64,000 nucleotides of DNA, from positions 378,248 through 442,247 of the forward strand of contig JADGAV010000001.1 of the NCBI GenBank assembly GCA_015231825.1. Reading direction: 5' to 3'. The stretch's first letter is position 1, and every line of letters starts with the position of its first letter. Both the position numbers and the translations under genes were made by a program. Of this stretch, positions 8,924 to 17,684 are shown one piece after another. The stretch is from SAR324 cluster bacterium. Its GTDB lineage: Bacteria; SAR324; NAC60-12. The notes below the pieces were generated by a model. That model saw nothing but the letters and a program-made list of their open reading frames with translations, was not told the DNA's origin and ran no database searches.

Positions 8924-10453
8924 TTATTCCGATTCTATTTTTATTCGCAGTTCGGTCTTGAGCACCTTACCATAGTTATTTTTGGGGAGGCTTTCCAGAA
9001 AATAGTAATGTTTCGGCCGTTTGAATCGTGCGATATTGTTCAGGCATAACTGGTCCAGATCTGAATCCGATGGAATTTGATCATTTTTTGGAACAACAAA
9101 AGCTACAACTTCTTCTCCCCATTCAGGATGAGGTTTACCGATCACAGATACTTCCAGAACATCAGGATGATTCAAGAGCACTTCTTCGACTTCACGAGGA
9201 TAAATATTAGCACCACCCGAAATAATCAGATCCTTTGAACGGTCTTTTAACGTGATAAATCCTTCACCGTCCATTACCCCCAAATCCCCGGTATGAAGCC
9301 ATCCGTCCTTCAACGCTTTTTGGGTGGCTTCCAGATTTTGCCAATAGCCTTTCATCACAACATCCCCGCGTACAACAATTTCTCCAATTTCCCCTGTTGG
9401 GATTGGGTTTCCCTCTTGGTCAACGATCTGTACTTCTACATCAGTTCGTGCAATTCCAACAGACCCCAATCGCTCTTTAAAACGAGGATGGTTATTCTCT
9501 CCATGCATTGCACGTGAAAGGTAGGTGATCGTCATGGGAACTTCTCCCTGCCCATAAATCTGAACAAATTTTGGACCCATTTTATCCAATCCCTGCAATA
9601 AATCGGATACATACATCGGTCCTCCTCCATAGATGATGGTTCTCAGATTTGTGAGATCGGCTTTTTCCAATGCAGTGCTGTTCAGGAGGCGGACAATCAT
9701 GGTGGGAGCAAAAAAGAAAGAAGAACCCTGATAGTTTTGAATCAAATCAAATACTTCGAGGGGGTCAAAATGACCGCTCTGAGGGACGACCTGGTTGGCA
9801 CCGCGGGCAACATAGGGTATCCCGTATATTCCAGAGCCATGGGACATGGGAGCTGCATGGATAATGCACTCATGCTCGCTGATCGAATCTATGTCTGCCA
9901 AAAAACTCATCGTCATTGCAACCAAGTTTCGATGAGTGAGAGTTGCTCCTTTCGGTTGTCCCGTCGTGCCGCTGGTGTAAAACAGCCAGGCTGGATCATC
10001 CGGGTCTGATTCGATCATCGGAAGTGCTTCATTTTCATATAAATCCTGATACTTGTCTTCTGTAATTGAAACAATTCCCTCCAGGGTGGATATTTCTTGA
10101 GGAAGTCCCTCGAAGACCGATTTCATCGGATCATTGATGAAACATTGCCGGGTTCCTGAGTTTTCAAGAATATAAGCAAATTCTTTGCGGTGCAGCTTGG
10201 CATTCATCGGCACTGCAATGAGATTTGCATGCCAGCAAGCAAACAAAACGATCATAAATTCAGGAGTGTTGGTCATACCGATCGCACAGCGGTCTCCCGG
10301 GTTCAGACCGAGTGTGTGTCTTAGTCCTGCTGCAAGCCGAGATACCTGATCAGCAAAAAAACGATAATCTGCAATTTGCTTCGTTCCCATGGAAAGAGCA
10401 GGTCGAGTCCCAAATGTTGTTGCTGATTTTTTAAGAAAACTGGCAATATTCAT
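8924..10453 (-). CDS. Acyl-CoA synthetase (AMP-forming)
   Basis: A 509-residue ANL-superfamily ligase. It has the P-loop FYTSGTTGQPKGATLTHRN (about 160), the aromatic/adenine motif IYGQGE, the hinge region GWLHTGDLG and RSKDLIISGGANIYPREVEE. The catalytic C-terminal lysine lies in KNNYGKVLKTELR. It activates a carboxylic acid through an acyl-adenylate to the CoA thioester in the cytoplasm. The chain length or aromatic nature of the substrate is not evident. A frame extension to 10528 exists, but the ATG at 10453 gives the normal N-terminus (NIASFLKKSA). It is the first gene of the operon ending with the cyclase, and a plausible promoter lies at 10550-10578. Confidence 0.9.
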   Translation of the reverse strand: MNIASFLKKSATTFGTRPALSMGTKQIADYRFFADQVSRLAAGLRHTLGLNPGDRCAIGMTNTPEFMIVLFACWHANLIAVPMNAKLHRKEFAYILENSGTRQCFINDPMKSVFEGLPQEISTLEGIVSITEDKYQDLYENEALPMIESDPDDPAWLFYTSGTTGQPKGATLTHRNLVAMTMSFLADIDSISEHECIIHAAPMSHGSGIYGIPYVARGANQVVPQSGHFDPLEVFDLIQNYQGSSFFFAPTMIVRLLNSTALEKADLTNLRTIIYGGGPMYVSDLLQGLDKMGPKFVQIYGQGEVPMTITYLSRAMHGENNHPRFKERLGSVGIARTDVEVQIVDQEGNPIPTGEIGEIVVRGDVVMKGYWQNLEATQKALKDGWLHTGDLGVMDGEGFITLKDRSKDLIISGGANIYPREVEEVLLNHPDVLEVSVIGKPHPEWGEEVVAFVVPKNDQIPSDSDLDQLCLNNIARFKRPKHYYFLESLPKNNYGKVLKTELRIKIESE

Positions 10454-10549
10454 AAATAAAATCTTGACGGTGAGCGGAATGCCGAACCATGTTAATGAAG
10501 ATTGTTGGAAGGAGCAGAATAACCTCAAAATCAGCTTTTTTTCAAATTA

Positions 10550-10578
10550 ATTATAAGAGCGTCTCTGAATCTTGACGC
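10550..10578 (-). promoter_or_regulatory. Predicted sigma-70 promoter of the acyl-CoA synthetase operon
   Basis: On the minus strand a perfect -10 TATAAT (10550-10555) is preceded by GCGTCA (10573-10578) at a 17-base spacing. Only the -10 is a good match. It lies about 100 bp upstream of the preferred ATG at 10453. Confidence 0.45.
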
Positions 10579-10745
10579 ATCAATAAATCAAATTTTTTTG
10601 CAAGTGCTCCCGAACCAAAAAAGATTTGTTTTTTCTTCCGTGCATTCAATCTTGCTCAATGCCCATTTTCATTTCTCACTGTGAACTGCGTGTATGAGTA
10701 GAGAAACTTTGAAAATCAGGGAAAAGTTGTGCGAAGATGTGAATG

Positions 10746-10773
10746 TTGACATATTCTTTTTTTAACCTAATAT
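10746..10773 (+). promoter_or_regulatory. Predicted sigma-70 promoter of the M24 gene
   Basis: TTGACA at 10746-10751 and TAATAT at 10768-10773 are separated by 16 bases. They lie about 140 bp upstream of the M24-family gene at 10911. Confidence 0.5.
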
Positions 10774-10910
10774 AGCGGGTCAAAACGTTGATTGAACACA
10801 TTGGTTCAATTGTTTTTTGAATCAAATTCTTAATCCGCCATTTATTAAGGTTTTTTTCCCCGAAGTCTTTATTGGGAATCGGAAGTTCTATTGATCAGGG
10901 AGAAGCAGAG

Positions 10911-12062
10911 ATGGGCCTACACTTTACCAGGGAAGAATTGCATGAAAGAAAAAACAGGACACTGGCTTTAATGGTGGAACGCCAATTGGATGGCTTATTG
11001 ATGTTTCGTCAAGAGAGTATGTACTATCTCACTGGCTATGATACCTTTGGGTATGTATTTTTTCAGTGCCTTTTCCTCAATCATGACGGACGGATGACCT
11101 TACTGACACGGGCACCCGACTTGAGGCAGGCGCGACATACGTCGATTATCGAAGATATCCGCATTTGGGTGGACGCTCCAGAAGCCAATCCCGCCAAGGA
11201 ATTGAAAGCAATCTTGAATGAATTCAGCGCACTGGGAAAGAGACTTGGTGTTGAATTCGATGCCTATGGACTAACTGGGGCCAATTCAAGAAAATTATCA
11301 GAGGCATTAGAAGATAGTTGCAGATTGACGGATGCCTCCGATTTAGTCAGCCACCTCAGGGTCGTCAAGAGTGAAGCAGAATTGAACTATGTGCGCCAGG
11401 CGGCGGAACTGGCAGACCTGGCACTCGAAGAAGCTCATCAAAGCACGTTTCCTGGTGCTTTCGAAGGAGATATTCTGGCGGCGATGCACAATGCAATTTT
11501 TAAAGGTGGGGGAGATTATTCCAGCAATGAATTTATAATCGGTTCCGGCCGCGATGCCCTATTGTGCCGATATTTTTCAGGACGCCGTCACCTGGATCTT
11601 CAGGATCAATTGACGATCGAATTTGCAGGAACATATCGACATTATCATGCCGCGCTGATGCGAACCATTCCCGTTGGAAAAGCTTCTTCTCGTCATCTGG
11701 AAATGCATAAAGTTTGTCTGGAAGCAATGGATGCCTGTTTGTCGGCTCTGAAGCCGGGACGCCCTGTTGGCGAAGTGTTTGATGCCTATGCCCGAGTCTG
11801 TGATGCGGCAGGAATGAATGCTCATCGTCTCAATGCCTGTGGATACAGCCTTGGCTCGACTTTTTCTCCCAACTGGATGGACTGGCCGATGTTCTATCAT
11901 GGAAATCCTGTAATTGCTGCACCCCGGATGGTTTTTTTCCTCCACATGATTTTGATGGATAGCGAAAATGAACATGCAATGTGCTTTGGCCAAACCGTTG
12001 TCCTTACAGAAAATGGAAGCGAGCTTCTTTCCCGTATGCCTCTAGATCTTGTGGTCAAATAA
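10911..12062 (+). CDS. M24-family (creatinase / DoeA-like) hydrolase
   Basis: A 383-residue protein with the two-domain creatinase layout: an N-terminal domain to about 145, then the pita-bread C-terminal domain. The canonical M24 metal ligands are not kept. The first Asp is Glu (LTIEFAGTYRHYH), the second Asp is Ala, and the His and Glu positions fall in CGYSLGS and FFLHMILMDSE. This matches the metal-free creatinase and DoeA (ectoine hydrolase) branch rather than aminopeptidase P. A role in hydrolysing a small amidino or cyclic compound such as ectoine or creatine is therefore possible but unproven. The start at 10911 has AGGGAG upstream, while the longer frame from 10872 lacks support. It is monocistronic. 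Confidence 0.8.
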   Translation: MGLHFTREELHERKNRTLALMVERQLDGLLMFRQESMYYLTGYDTFGYVFFQCLFLNHDGRMTLLTRAPDLRQARHTSIIEDIRIWVDAPEANPAKELKAILNEFSALGKRLGVEFDAYGLTGANSRKLSEALEDSCRLTDASDLVSHLRVVKSEAELNYVRQAAELADLALEEAHQSTFPGAFEGDILAAMHNAIFKGGGDYSSNEFIIGSGRDALLCRYFSGRRHLDLQDQLTIEFAGTYRHYHAALMRTIPVGKASSRHLEMHKVCLEAMDACLSALKPGRPVGEVFDAYARVCDAAGMNAHRLNACGYSLGSTFSPNWMDWPMFYHGNPVIAAPRMVFFLHMILMDSENEHAMCFGQTVVLTENGSELLSRMPLDLVVK

Positions 12063-12168
12063 CTTTAAGCCATAGAACTTGCCGATTTTTGGCCCGTTCA
12101 ATCCTCGCGAAATGATGGAACTTTTCTAATGTTTAAAAAATAAAGGAGCACTTTCCTGGGCAGTATTC

Positions 12169-12197
12169 TTGACAACAGGGACCGCATATTCTACATA
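12169..12197 (+). promoter_or_regulatory. Predicted sigma-70 promoter of the MBL-cNMP gene
   Basis: TTGACA at 12169-12174 and TACATA at 12192-12197 with a 17-base spacer, about 155 bp upstream of the start at 12354. The rest of the 290-bp gap shows nothing recognisable. Confidence 0.4.
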
Positions 12198-12353
12198 AAT
12201 AAAACGACATCTGCAATTTCAGTTTGTTGAAACCTGCGACACGCAGCAGGAGTACTTTTCCACTTTTCCAATATATTAAAAATCTGATGATGATATTGAG
12301 CGTGTTTTATTTAAGAACGCAAGGGCCAATTGCTGTCTGCGAAAGAGAGGAAC

Positions 12354-14624
12354 ATGCCTGAAAAAAAGAGAAGCGCGGCTTCTTCAAAAATAAACAAACT
12401 CGAAATCATGCCGGGTGTGTATTGGGTGGAGATAAAAGAGGCAGAGGTGCGAATTCTTTGTGCTTGCCCTGAAGACAGCGTCAAACACTTGATGAGACGA
12501 GGCATAATTGCACCGACTGAAGAAAATGGAGTCCTCTTTGAGACGGGTCCTAATGTTATTTTACTCTCGGATATACTTGTACAGAATGGAAAATTTTCCA
12601 ATCTGGCCGAGTTTCCTGTTTTGCAAATGCTGTATCGACAAGGGATGATCTTACCCAATCATCCCAACAATACAGGAATAAAGCCCACTTTAATTGGTTC
12701 CCGTCAACAAGTTGATGCTCAAATGCGATATATTTACCAGGGAAATTACGGGTTAACCTGCGAAGAGGATATAATAAAAACAGGGATTTCTCCTGAACTC
12801 GCAAAAGTGATGATGCAACTCAAACTGAAATTTGCTTTTGGGGCTATTCGTCCATTTGAAGAGTTGCTGGATGTATGTATTGTTGAACAGGAAAAGGAAG
12901 AGATCCGGAATAAAGTTTTCATAAAACGGAAACAACTGAACGTCTACGAAATTCAATATGGAGATGAGTCGGTCAGCGTCGACCTCAACTTACCTGCCAA
13001 TACAACTTATAACCCCCCCTACCGCTTAGGATTTCACAATATTCGTCGAGAGTATTTTTTTGCGGTCCTGCATGCGGGAGAAGGTGATGGTTGGGATATA
13101 CACCGTCCCTGTATGTCCAGTATTTTGATGTTTCAAGGGAAAATATTTTTAATTGATGCAGGCCCAAATATTCTGCACAGTCTGACTGCACTGGGAATCA
13201 GCGTCAATGAAATAGAGGGAATTTTCCACACCCATGCCCATGATGATCATTTTGCCGGACTGCCGACTTTGGTACAAAGCGACTACAAGTTGAAATACTA
13301 TGCAACTCCTCTGGTAAGAAAGGCGGTGTTTAGAAAATTTTCTGCGTTGACATCAATAGATGAAGACCAGTTGTATCAGTATTTCGAAATACACGATTTG
13401 GAATTTGATGTCTGGAATGACATCGACGGGCTTGAGGTTCAGCCGATTTTTTCTCCCCACCCTGTTGAAACCAGTATTTTTATTTTTCGGACGCTTTGGG
13501 AAACCGGGTACCAGTCCTATGCTCATTTTGCTGATATCATTGCTCTTGACGTGCTCAGGAAAATGGTGACCGACGATCCTGAACAGCCAGGAATTTCTCT
13601 CCAGTTTTTTGAAAAGGTTCGCGAAAAATATCTCACCCCGGCAAGCATCAAGAAAATTGATATCGGCGGCGGACTGATTCATGGAAAAACACAGGATTTT
13701 CACGAAGATAGTTCTGAAAAAATTATGCTCTCCCACACCTCTCTCGATTTGACAGAGGAACAGAAAATGGTTGGTTCAGGGGCTCCCTTTGGAATGATTG
13801 ATGTCTTTATTCATTCCCAGCAAAACTATGCCATGCGTCAGGCATCCCAGTATATCAGAGCCTATTTTCCAAATGCACCTGCACATTTGATCAGTATTTT
13901 GTTGAACAATTCAGTAAAGACCTTCAATCCAGAAACAATTCTTCTTAAAACAGGGGAAATTCATGATGATATTTTTCTTCTTTTAACCGGGACAGTTGAA
14001 CAAATTCAACCGATGTTGGGAGTCTATAACATCTTAACAGCCGGATCGCTTGTCGGAGATATTTCCGGGCTGCACGAAATGCCCTCCATAGAAACCTATC
14101 GGGCACTCAGTTTTGTTCAGACCCTGAGAATTCCAAAAAACCTATTTTCAGATTTTGCCAAAAAGTCTGACGTTTATTCTCAGATTGATGATTTTCAGGA
14201 TACCCGGGAATATCTGCTGGCCTCACCTGTTTTTGGGAGTTTGTCCTATCCAGTGCTCAATCGAATCGTCAAGTCCATGAAAAAGGTTCATTATGATACT
14301 GATTATGAATTGCCAGATCAGGTGCGCGCCGACATTTCGCTTGTAACAGGGGGTGAGATTGAATTGTTTATTGAAAATACGGTTATTGATACCTTGACAG
14401 TCGGACATTGCTTTGGTCAGGAAGGAGTCCTTTATCAAAAACCAAACTCAATTAAAATGCGCACTAAACATGAAACTGACGTATTTCAAATTCCCGGAGA
14501 TGTGATTCAGGAAATTCCGGGCGTTTTATGGAAGCTTTCTGAACTGTATGAAAAACACGATCGAATGTTAGGGAATTTCCTGCCCAAAGGCAGTTCAAAG
14601 CCACCCAACTCAGAAAATAAATAA
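12354..14624 (+). CDS. MBL-fold protein with two C-terminal cyclic-nucleotide-binding domains
   Basis: This protein has about 756 residues. An unassigned N-terminal region (about 1-210) precedes an MBL hydrolase domain with the complete zinc signature THAHDDH (about 294) and further histidines in FSPHPVE, YAHFAD and GGGLIHGKT. The C-terminus carries a cNMP-binding/CRP-type roll (LLKTGEIHDDIFLLLTGTVE to AGSLVGDISGL, about 530-620) and a second, weaker one (DISLVTGGEIELFIENTVID to VGHCFGQEGV, about 630-720). There is no DNA-binding domain and no signal peptide. It is probably a cytosolic hydrolase gated by cAMP or cGMP, and a cyclase is encoded nearby. AGAGGA just upstream supports the ATG at 12354 over 12330. 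Confidence 0.8.
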   Translation: MPEKKRSAASSKINKLEIMPGVYWVEIKEAEVRILCACPEDSVKHLMRRGIIAPTEENGVLFETGPNVILLSDILVQNGKFSNLAEFPVLQMLYRQGMILPNHPNNTGIKPTLIGSRQQVDAQMRYIYQGNYGLTCEEDIIKTGISPELAKVMMQLKLKFAFGAIRPFEELLDVCIVEQEKEEIRNKVFIKRKQLNVYEIQYGDESVSVDLNLPANTTYNPPYRLGFHNIRREYFFAVLHAGEGDGWDIHRPCMSSILMFQGKIFLIDAGPNILHSLTALGISVNEIEGIFHTHAHDDHFAGLPTLVQSDYKLKYYATPLVRKAVFRKFSALTSIDEDQLYQYFEIHDLEFDVWNDIDGLEVQPIFSPHPVETSIFIFRTLWETGYQSYAHFADIIALDVLRKMVTDDPEQPGISLQFFEKVREKYLTPASIKKIDIGGGLIHGKTQDFHEDSSEKIMLSHTSLDLTEEQKMVGSGAPFGMIDVFIHSQQNYAMRQASQYIRAYFPNAPAHLISILLNNSVKTFNPETILLKTGEIHDDIFLLLTGTVEQIQPMLGVYNILTAGSLVGDISGLHEMPSIETYRALSFVQTLRIPKNLFSDFAKKSDVYSQIDDFQDTREYLLASPVFGSLSYPVLNRIVKSMKKVHYDTDYELPDQVRADISLVTGGEIELFIENTVIDTLTVGHCFGQEGVLYQKPNSIKMRTKHETDVFQIPGDVIQEIPGVLWKLSELYEKHDRMLGNFLPKGSSKPPNSENK

Positions 14625-14782
14625 TAAAGAAAGCAAGAAAGTGAGTTGAGAAAAAAAGGGGTTCAGTCGAAGATTTGACCTATCCGAGAAATACGTCGCT
14701 ATTATAGAACTGAATGACACCAAACAATCGTATTAAAACTCGATTTCGCAACGGTCCTGAACATTTTTTTTAGAGATATCAT

Positions 14783-15166
14783 TTGCAGAACAAACTGGAT
14801 TCTCAAATCACTTTTCTTGGATGCAGCAATCTGTCGGAAAATCACGAATTTTATACCAAAATTATGGGTTTTCCCCTCATACTGGATCAAGGAAAATGCA
14901 GGATCTATCGGAGCGTTGGACAGTCTTACCTCGGGTTTTGTCAACGAGAAGGCGAAGTGCTGGCACAAGGGGTCATTCTGACACTGCTCACTCAAGATGT
15001 GGATGGGTACTACCAGTTGATCCAGGAGCGAGGTGGAAGCTTTGAAAAATCCCCATCTTTCAACCCTGCCTTTCAGATTTATCACTGTTTTCTGAGGGAT
15101 CCCAATAATTACCTGATTGAAATTCAACGTTTTGAGGACCCACGATGGCAACAGTATTCAAGTTAA
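14783..15166 (+). CDS. VOC (glyoxalase/bleomycin-resistance fold) protein
   Basis: A 127-residue single VOC domain. The first beta-alpha-beta module ITFLGCSNLSENHEFYTKIM continues into GFPLILDQG, and the second module ends in FLRDPNNYLIEIQRFEDP, where Glu is the usual metal ligand. Members bind a divalent metal and catalyse isomerisation, epoxide opening or extradiol chemistry, or only bind ligands, and the substrate cannot be read here. The frame is closed by a TAG at 14771. The only start giving the first strand is TTG at 14783, with GAGAT upstream, so an unusual TTG initiation is proposed. It has no tight operon partner. Confidence 0.8.
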   Translation: MQNKLDSQITFLGCSNLSENHEFYTKIMGFPLILDQGKCRIYRSVGQSYLGFCQREGEVLAQGVILTLLTQDVDGYYQLIQERGGSFEKSPSFNPAFQIYHCFLRDPNNYLIEIQRFEDPRWQQYSS

Positions 15167-15438
15167 ATTTAAACTGTTAGGCCTCATCCAGTTCGGAGAT
15201 GAAGTGGAGGAAAAAGTTTAAAAAGTCTCTTTCAGGAAAAAAGAAGAAATACCACAGATTGAATCGGCTAATGTGTGAGGATGGCATTCCCATGCAGAAA
15301 AATATGATTTGTGCCTGTCTTTCTTTACTGCTAAGTCATGGTATCCTAAACTCCTTGTAAAATTTTAAACAACAACATTGACCTTGTTTATTTCAATGGA
15401 CCTTTTCAGCTAAAATGAATCTAAATTTTTCTTGATAT
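15167..15438. other. Intergenic region with a truncated signal-peptide-like ORF
   Basis: About 270 bp. A 22-codon ORF starting with ATG at 15294 reads MQKNMICACLSLLLSHGILN and soon ends in TAA. It resembles a lipoprotein signal peptide cut short by a stop and may be a remnant. Nothing else is recognised. Confidence 0.3.
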
Positions 15439-16569
15439 ATGTCTCAAACTGCACTTTGGCGAATCTCGATCCTTGTCTCTCTATTTTGGGTAGGCGTTAT
15501 TGGAGTGAGTTGGTACTGGAAGCACAATTCCTATAACCCCAATCCAGGAGGGTTCGACTCCTCAGGATCAGTAAAAAAATTTCTAAGTGAACATCGTGAA
15601 TCTTTTAAGGAACGTAATAGTGAGGAACCGATTTATGTTCCCACTGGATTTTTTATCCAATCGCTACGTTTTATGACAAAAACCGATATTCAGCTCAAAG
15701 GATATATTTGGCAGAAGTATCCGCTTGAGGTTCCAGACTCGATCTCACGGGATTTTATTTTACCGGAGTTGGTGGATGCCGCAGATACGTTTACCAAAGA
15801 AGAAATGTACCGTGAAAAGCATGAAGACTACGAGGTGATTGGCTGGTATTTCGAAGCAATTATGCGCCATCATTTCAATTATCATGAATACCCTCTGGAT
15901 CACAAAACAGTCACGCTTCGCTTGTGGCCGAAAAATTTTACCCGAAATGTTATTTTCACTCCTGATTTTGAAGCGTATCCCAAGAATTTGAAAGATATTC
16001 TGGGAATTGAAGAGGACATTGTTCTTCGCGGATGGACACTTGATGAAACTTTTTTCAAATACCATATGATCCACTACCAAACAGATTTTGGAATCGGACA
16101 TATGGTTGATTTGAGAGAACGTCCGGAACTGAGCTTTAATATCGTGATTGTGCGTGACTTTCATAACGCCTTCATAGTTCATCTGATGCCCTTGATGGTC
16201 GTTCTAATACTTTTGTTTGCCGTGGTTATCAGTATTTCCAAACATCCCGAAAAAAAAGAAATGTTTGGTGCCAACATGCATGGAATCATTGGCAGCTGCT
16301 CTTCACTGTTTTTTGTGATCATGCTCTCCCACATTCACTTGAGGCAAGAATTTCTGGGAGCAGAAGTTGTCTATGTCGAGTATTTCTACTTTCTTTCCTA
16401 TGCCGTTTTGTTGGTAGTAGCACTGGATAGTTATATTTACTTAAGCGACAAATTTCCAAATTGGAGTCTCGTTCATTCAAAAGACAATGTGATGGTTAAG
16501 GTGCTATACTGGCCTCTAGTTACTGGAATTTCAGCTTTATTCACTGTCCTCGCTTTTTTCTCTGTTTAA
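15439..16569 (+). CDS. Pentameric ligand-gated ion channel-like membrane protein
   Basis: This 376-residue protein has an N-terminal hydrophobic segment (about 8-25), a roughly 210-residue polar domain and four C-terminal hydrophobic helices. These sit at about 247-268 (FIVHLMPLMVVLILLFAVVI), 284-303, 312-334 and 352-374. The polar domain shows spaced features of the Cys-loop receptor ligand-binding fold. These include HHFNYHEYPLDHKTVTLRLW, like the bacterial FxxxxFPFDxQxL signature, and a strand entering M1 after the last sheet. The loop lacks the paired cysteines, as in other prokaryotic members. It would sit in the inner membrane with the sensing domain in the periplasm and pass ions on ligand binding. 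The assignment rests on topology and short motifs. Confidence 0.6.
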   Translation: MSQTALWRISILVSLFWVGVIGVSWYWKHNSYNPNPGGFDSSGSVKKFLSEHRESFKERNSEEPIYVPTGFFIQSLRFMTKTDIQLKGYIWQKYPLEVPDSISRDFILPELVDAADTFTKEEMYREKHEDYEVIGWYFEAIMRHHFNYHEYPLDHKTVTLRLWPKNFTRNVIFTPDFEAYPKNLKDILGIEEDIVLRGWTLDETFFKYHMIHYQTDFGIGHMVDLRERPELSFNIVIVRDFHNAFIVHLMPLMVVLILLFAVVISISKHPEKKEMFGANMHGIIGSCSSLFFVIMLSHIHLRQEFLGAEVVYVEYFYFLSYAVLLVVALDSYIYLSDKFPNWSLVHSKDNVMVKVLYWPLVTGISALFTVLAFFSV

Positions 16570-16933
16570 CTTAAGTCTGCGAAGTCAAGAACTCCCATTT
16601 CGAAGAATATTGGCTTCCGTTTCTCCCTTTCCCTCCCACTTCGCAGCGAATTTATCCGGTTTCCAAAAGAAGACCTGTCTTGTCCCGCAAGAAAGATTTT
16701 GTGAAAATGAAATTGAAGGCTCCGCATTTTATTAATCGCAAATTCCAATAGACTGGATTTCTGTTCTTTGAAAAGTCTAATTTTTCCCGATAACAGCGGG
16801 TTTTTTCCTCCTTTTTTTAATTCTATTGCTGAATCTGTTTAGCATTTTCGGTCATTAGTTTCTGAATATAGAGACTGGCATACTTTACGCAGCAAAAGGA
16901 AGAAAGAAGATATATTCACAAGAAGGAGATCAA
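16570..16933. other. Intergenic region
   Basis: About 360 bp between the channel-like gene and the next gene. Apart from the hairpin terminator at 16786-16806 and a strong ribosome binding site just before 16934, nothing recognisable was found. Confidence 0.5.
16786..16806 (+). terminator. Intrinsic terminator
   Basis: CCCG (16786-16789) and CGGG (16797-16800) enclose a 7-base loop and are followed directly by TTTTTT. It probably ends transcription from the channel-like gene 220 bp upstream. The stem is short. Confidence 0.5.
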
Positions 16934-17593
16934 ATGTTTGGATTTATTAAAAATACTTTGTTTCATAATTATGAGCATTCAACGAAACGTACCGACTGGG
17001 AGTCCGTTCTTGATGAACTTTTCCTCCAAGTGATTCATGCCTCTAAAATGGGCCTTGCTGTGATTTCAAACACTTCTAGAGCCGATGAGAAGGACAGCAG
17101 CGGAATTGCATCGTCTCAATTGACTTACCGAATTGATAAAGAGCAGAAAAAGGAATTAAAAGAAGCAGCACGAATGTTAGAAAAAGAGCATTTTGAACGA
17201 TTGTTTTCAACGAGAGATAAAATGAAACCGGTAGTTTTTGATTGCTATCGAGTAAAAAATCCAGCGTTTTTGAGAAGCACTCTTATTTATTTTATTGAGA
17301 AGGATTCCAAAAAAGCGATCCTTCTCTTTGCACTCCCATTGGTTCAAACCCACTTGTACCGATTTGTTAAAATCATAAGCAGCATCCTCTCCCGCCCAGA
17401 AAAACGAGTAAAAAAAGTCAAAGGAAAGGCACCTCAATCGTTTTCAGTCCATCAGTTTTCAACAATCAAGTTTGAATTGCTCAAAGAACGATTGAATTAC
17501 CTCGATGGTCTCGATCATCTCAGCAACAAGGAAATCAAAGAAATGGAAGCTTTGGAAGACTTCGTGAAGAAAGAAATGAGCGAAATGTTTTAA
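16934..17593 (+). CDS. Hypothetical cytoplasmic protein
   Basis: A 219-residue protein of no recognised family. No signal peptide is seen. The weakly hydrophobic stretch KKAILLFALPLVQTHLYRFV (about 128-150) is followed by a very basic segment (EKRVKKVKGK) and a charged helical C-terminus ending in KKEMSEMF. The start is well supported by AAGGAG followed by ATCAA before the ATG. The predicted gamma-carbonic anhydrase gene follows within 100 bp on the same strand, so the two may share a transcript. No functional clue is available. Confidence 0.75.
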   Translation: MFGFIKNTLFHNYEHSTKRTDWESVLDELFLQVIHASKMGLAVISNTSRADEKDSSGIASSQLTYRIDKEQKKELKEAARMLEKEHFERLFSTRDKMKPVVFDCYRVKNPAFLRSTLIYFIEKDSKKAILLFALPLVQTHLYRFVKIISSILSRPEKRVKKVKGKAPQSFSVHQFSTIKFELLKERLNYLDGLDHLSNKEIKEMEALEDFVKKEMSEMF

Positions 17594-17684
17594 CATGATT
17601 TTTGTTGAAAAATGTCCTCAAAGCAAATATCTTTCTACAAAAAATTTCTCCCAAATTCAGATCTTCACGCTTATTCATGAAATT

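Larger units (their letters stand above)
10529..10910. other. Divergent intergenic region with two promoter candidates
   Basis: About 380 bp between the minus-strand acyl-CoA synthetase operon and the plus-strand M24 gene. It is AT-rich and holds one promoter-like element in each direction, listed separately. No small gene or terminator was recognised. Confidence 0.6.

Noticed and set aside
10246-10255. AAACGATCAT inside the acyl-CoA synthetase gene as a third TetR site
   Set aside because: It is within conserved coding sequence, lacks the palindromic partner half, and is far from the regulator.
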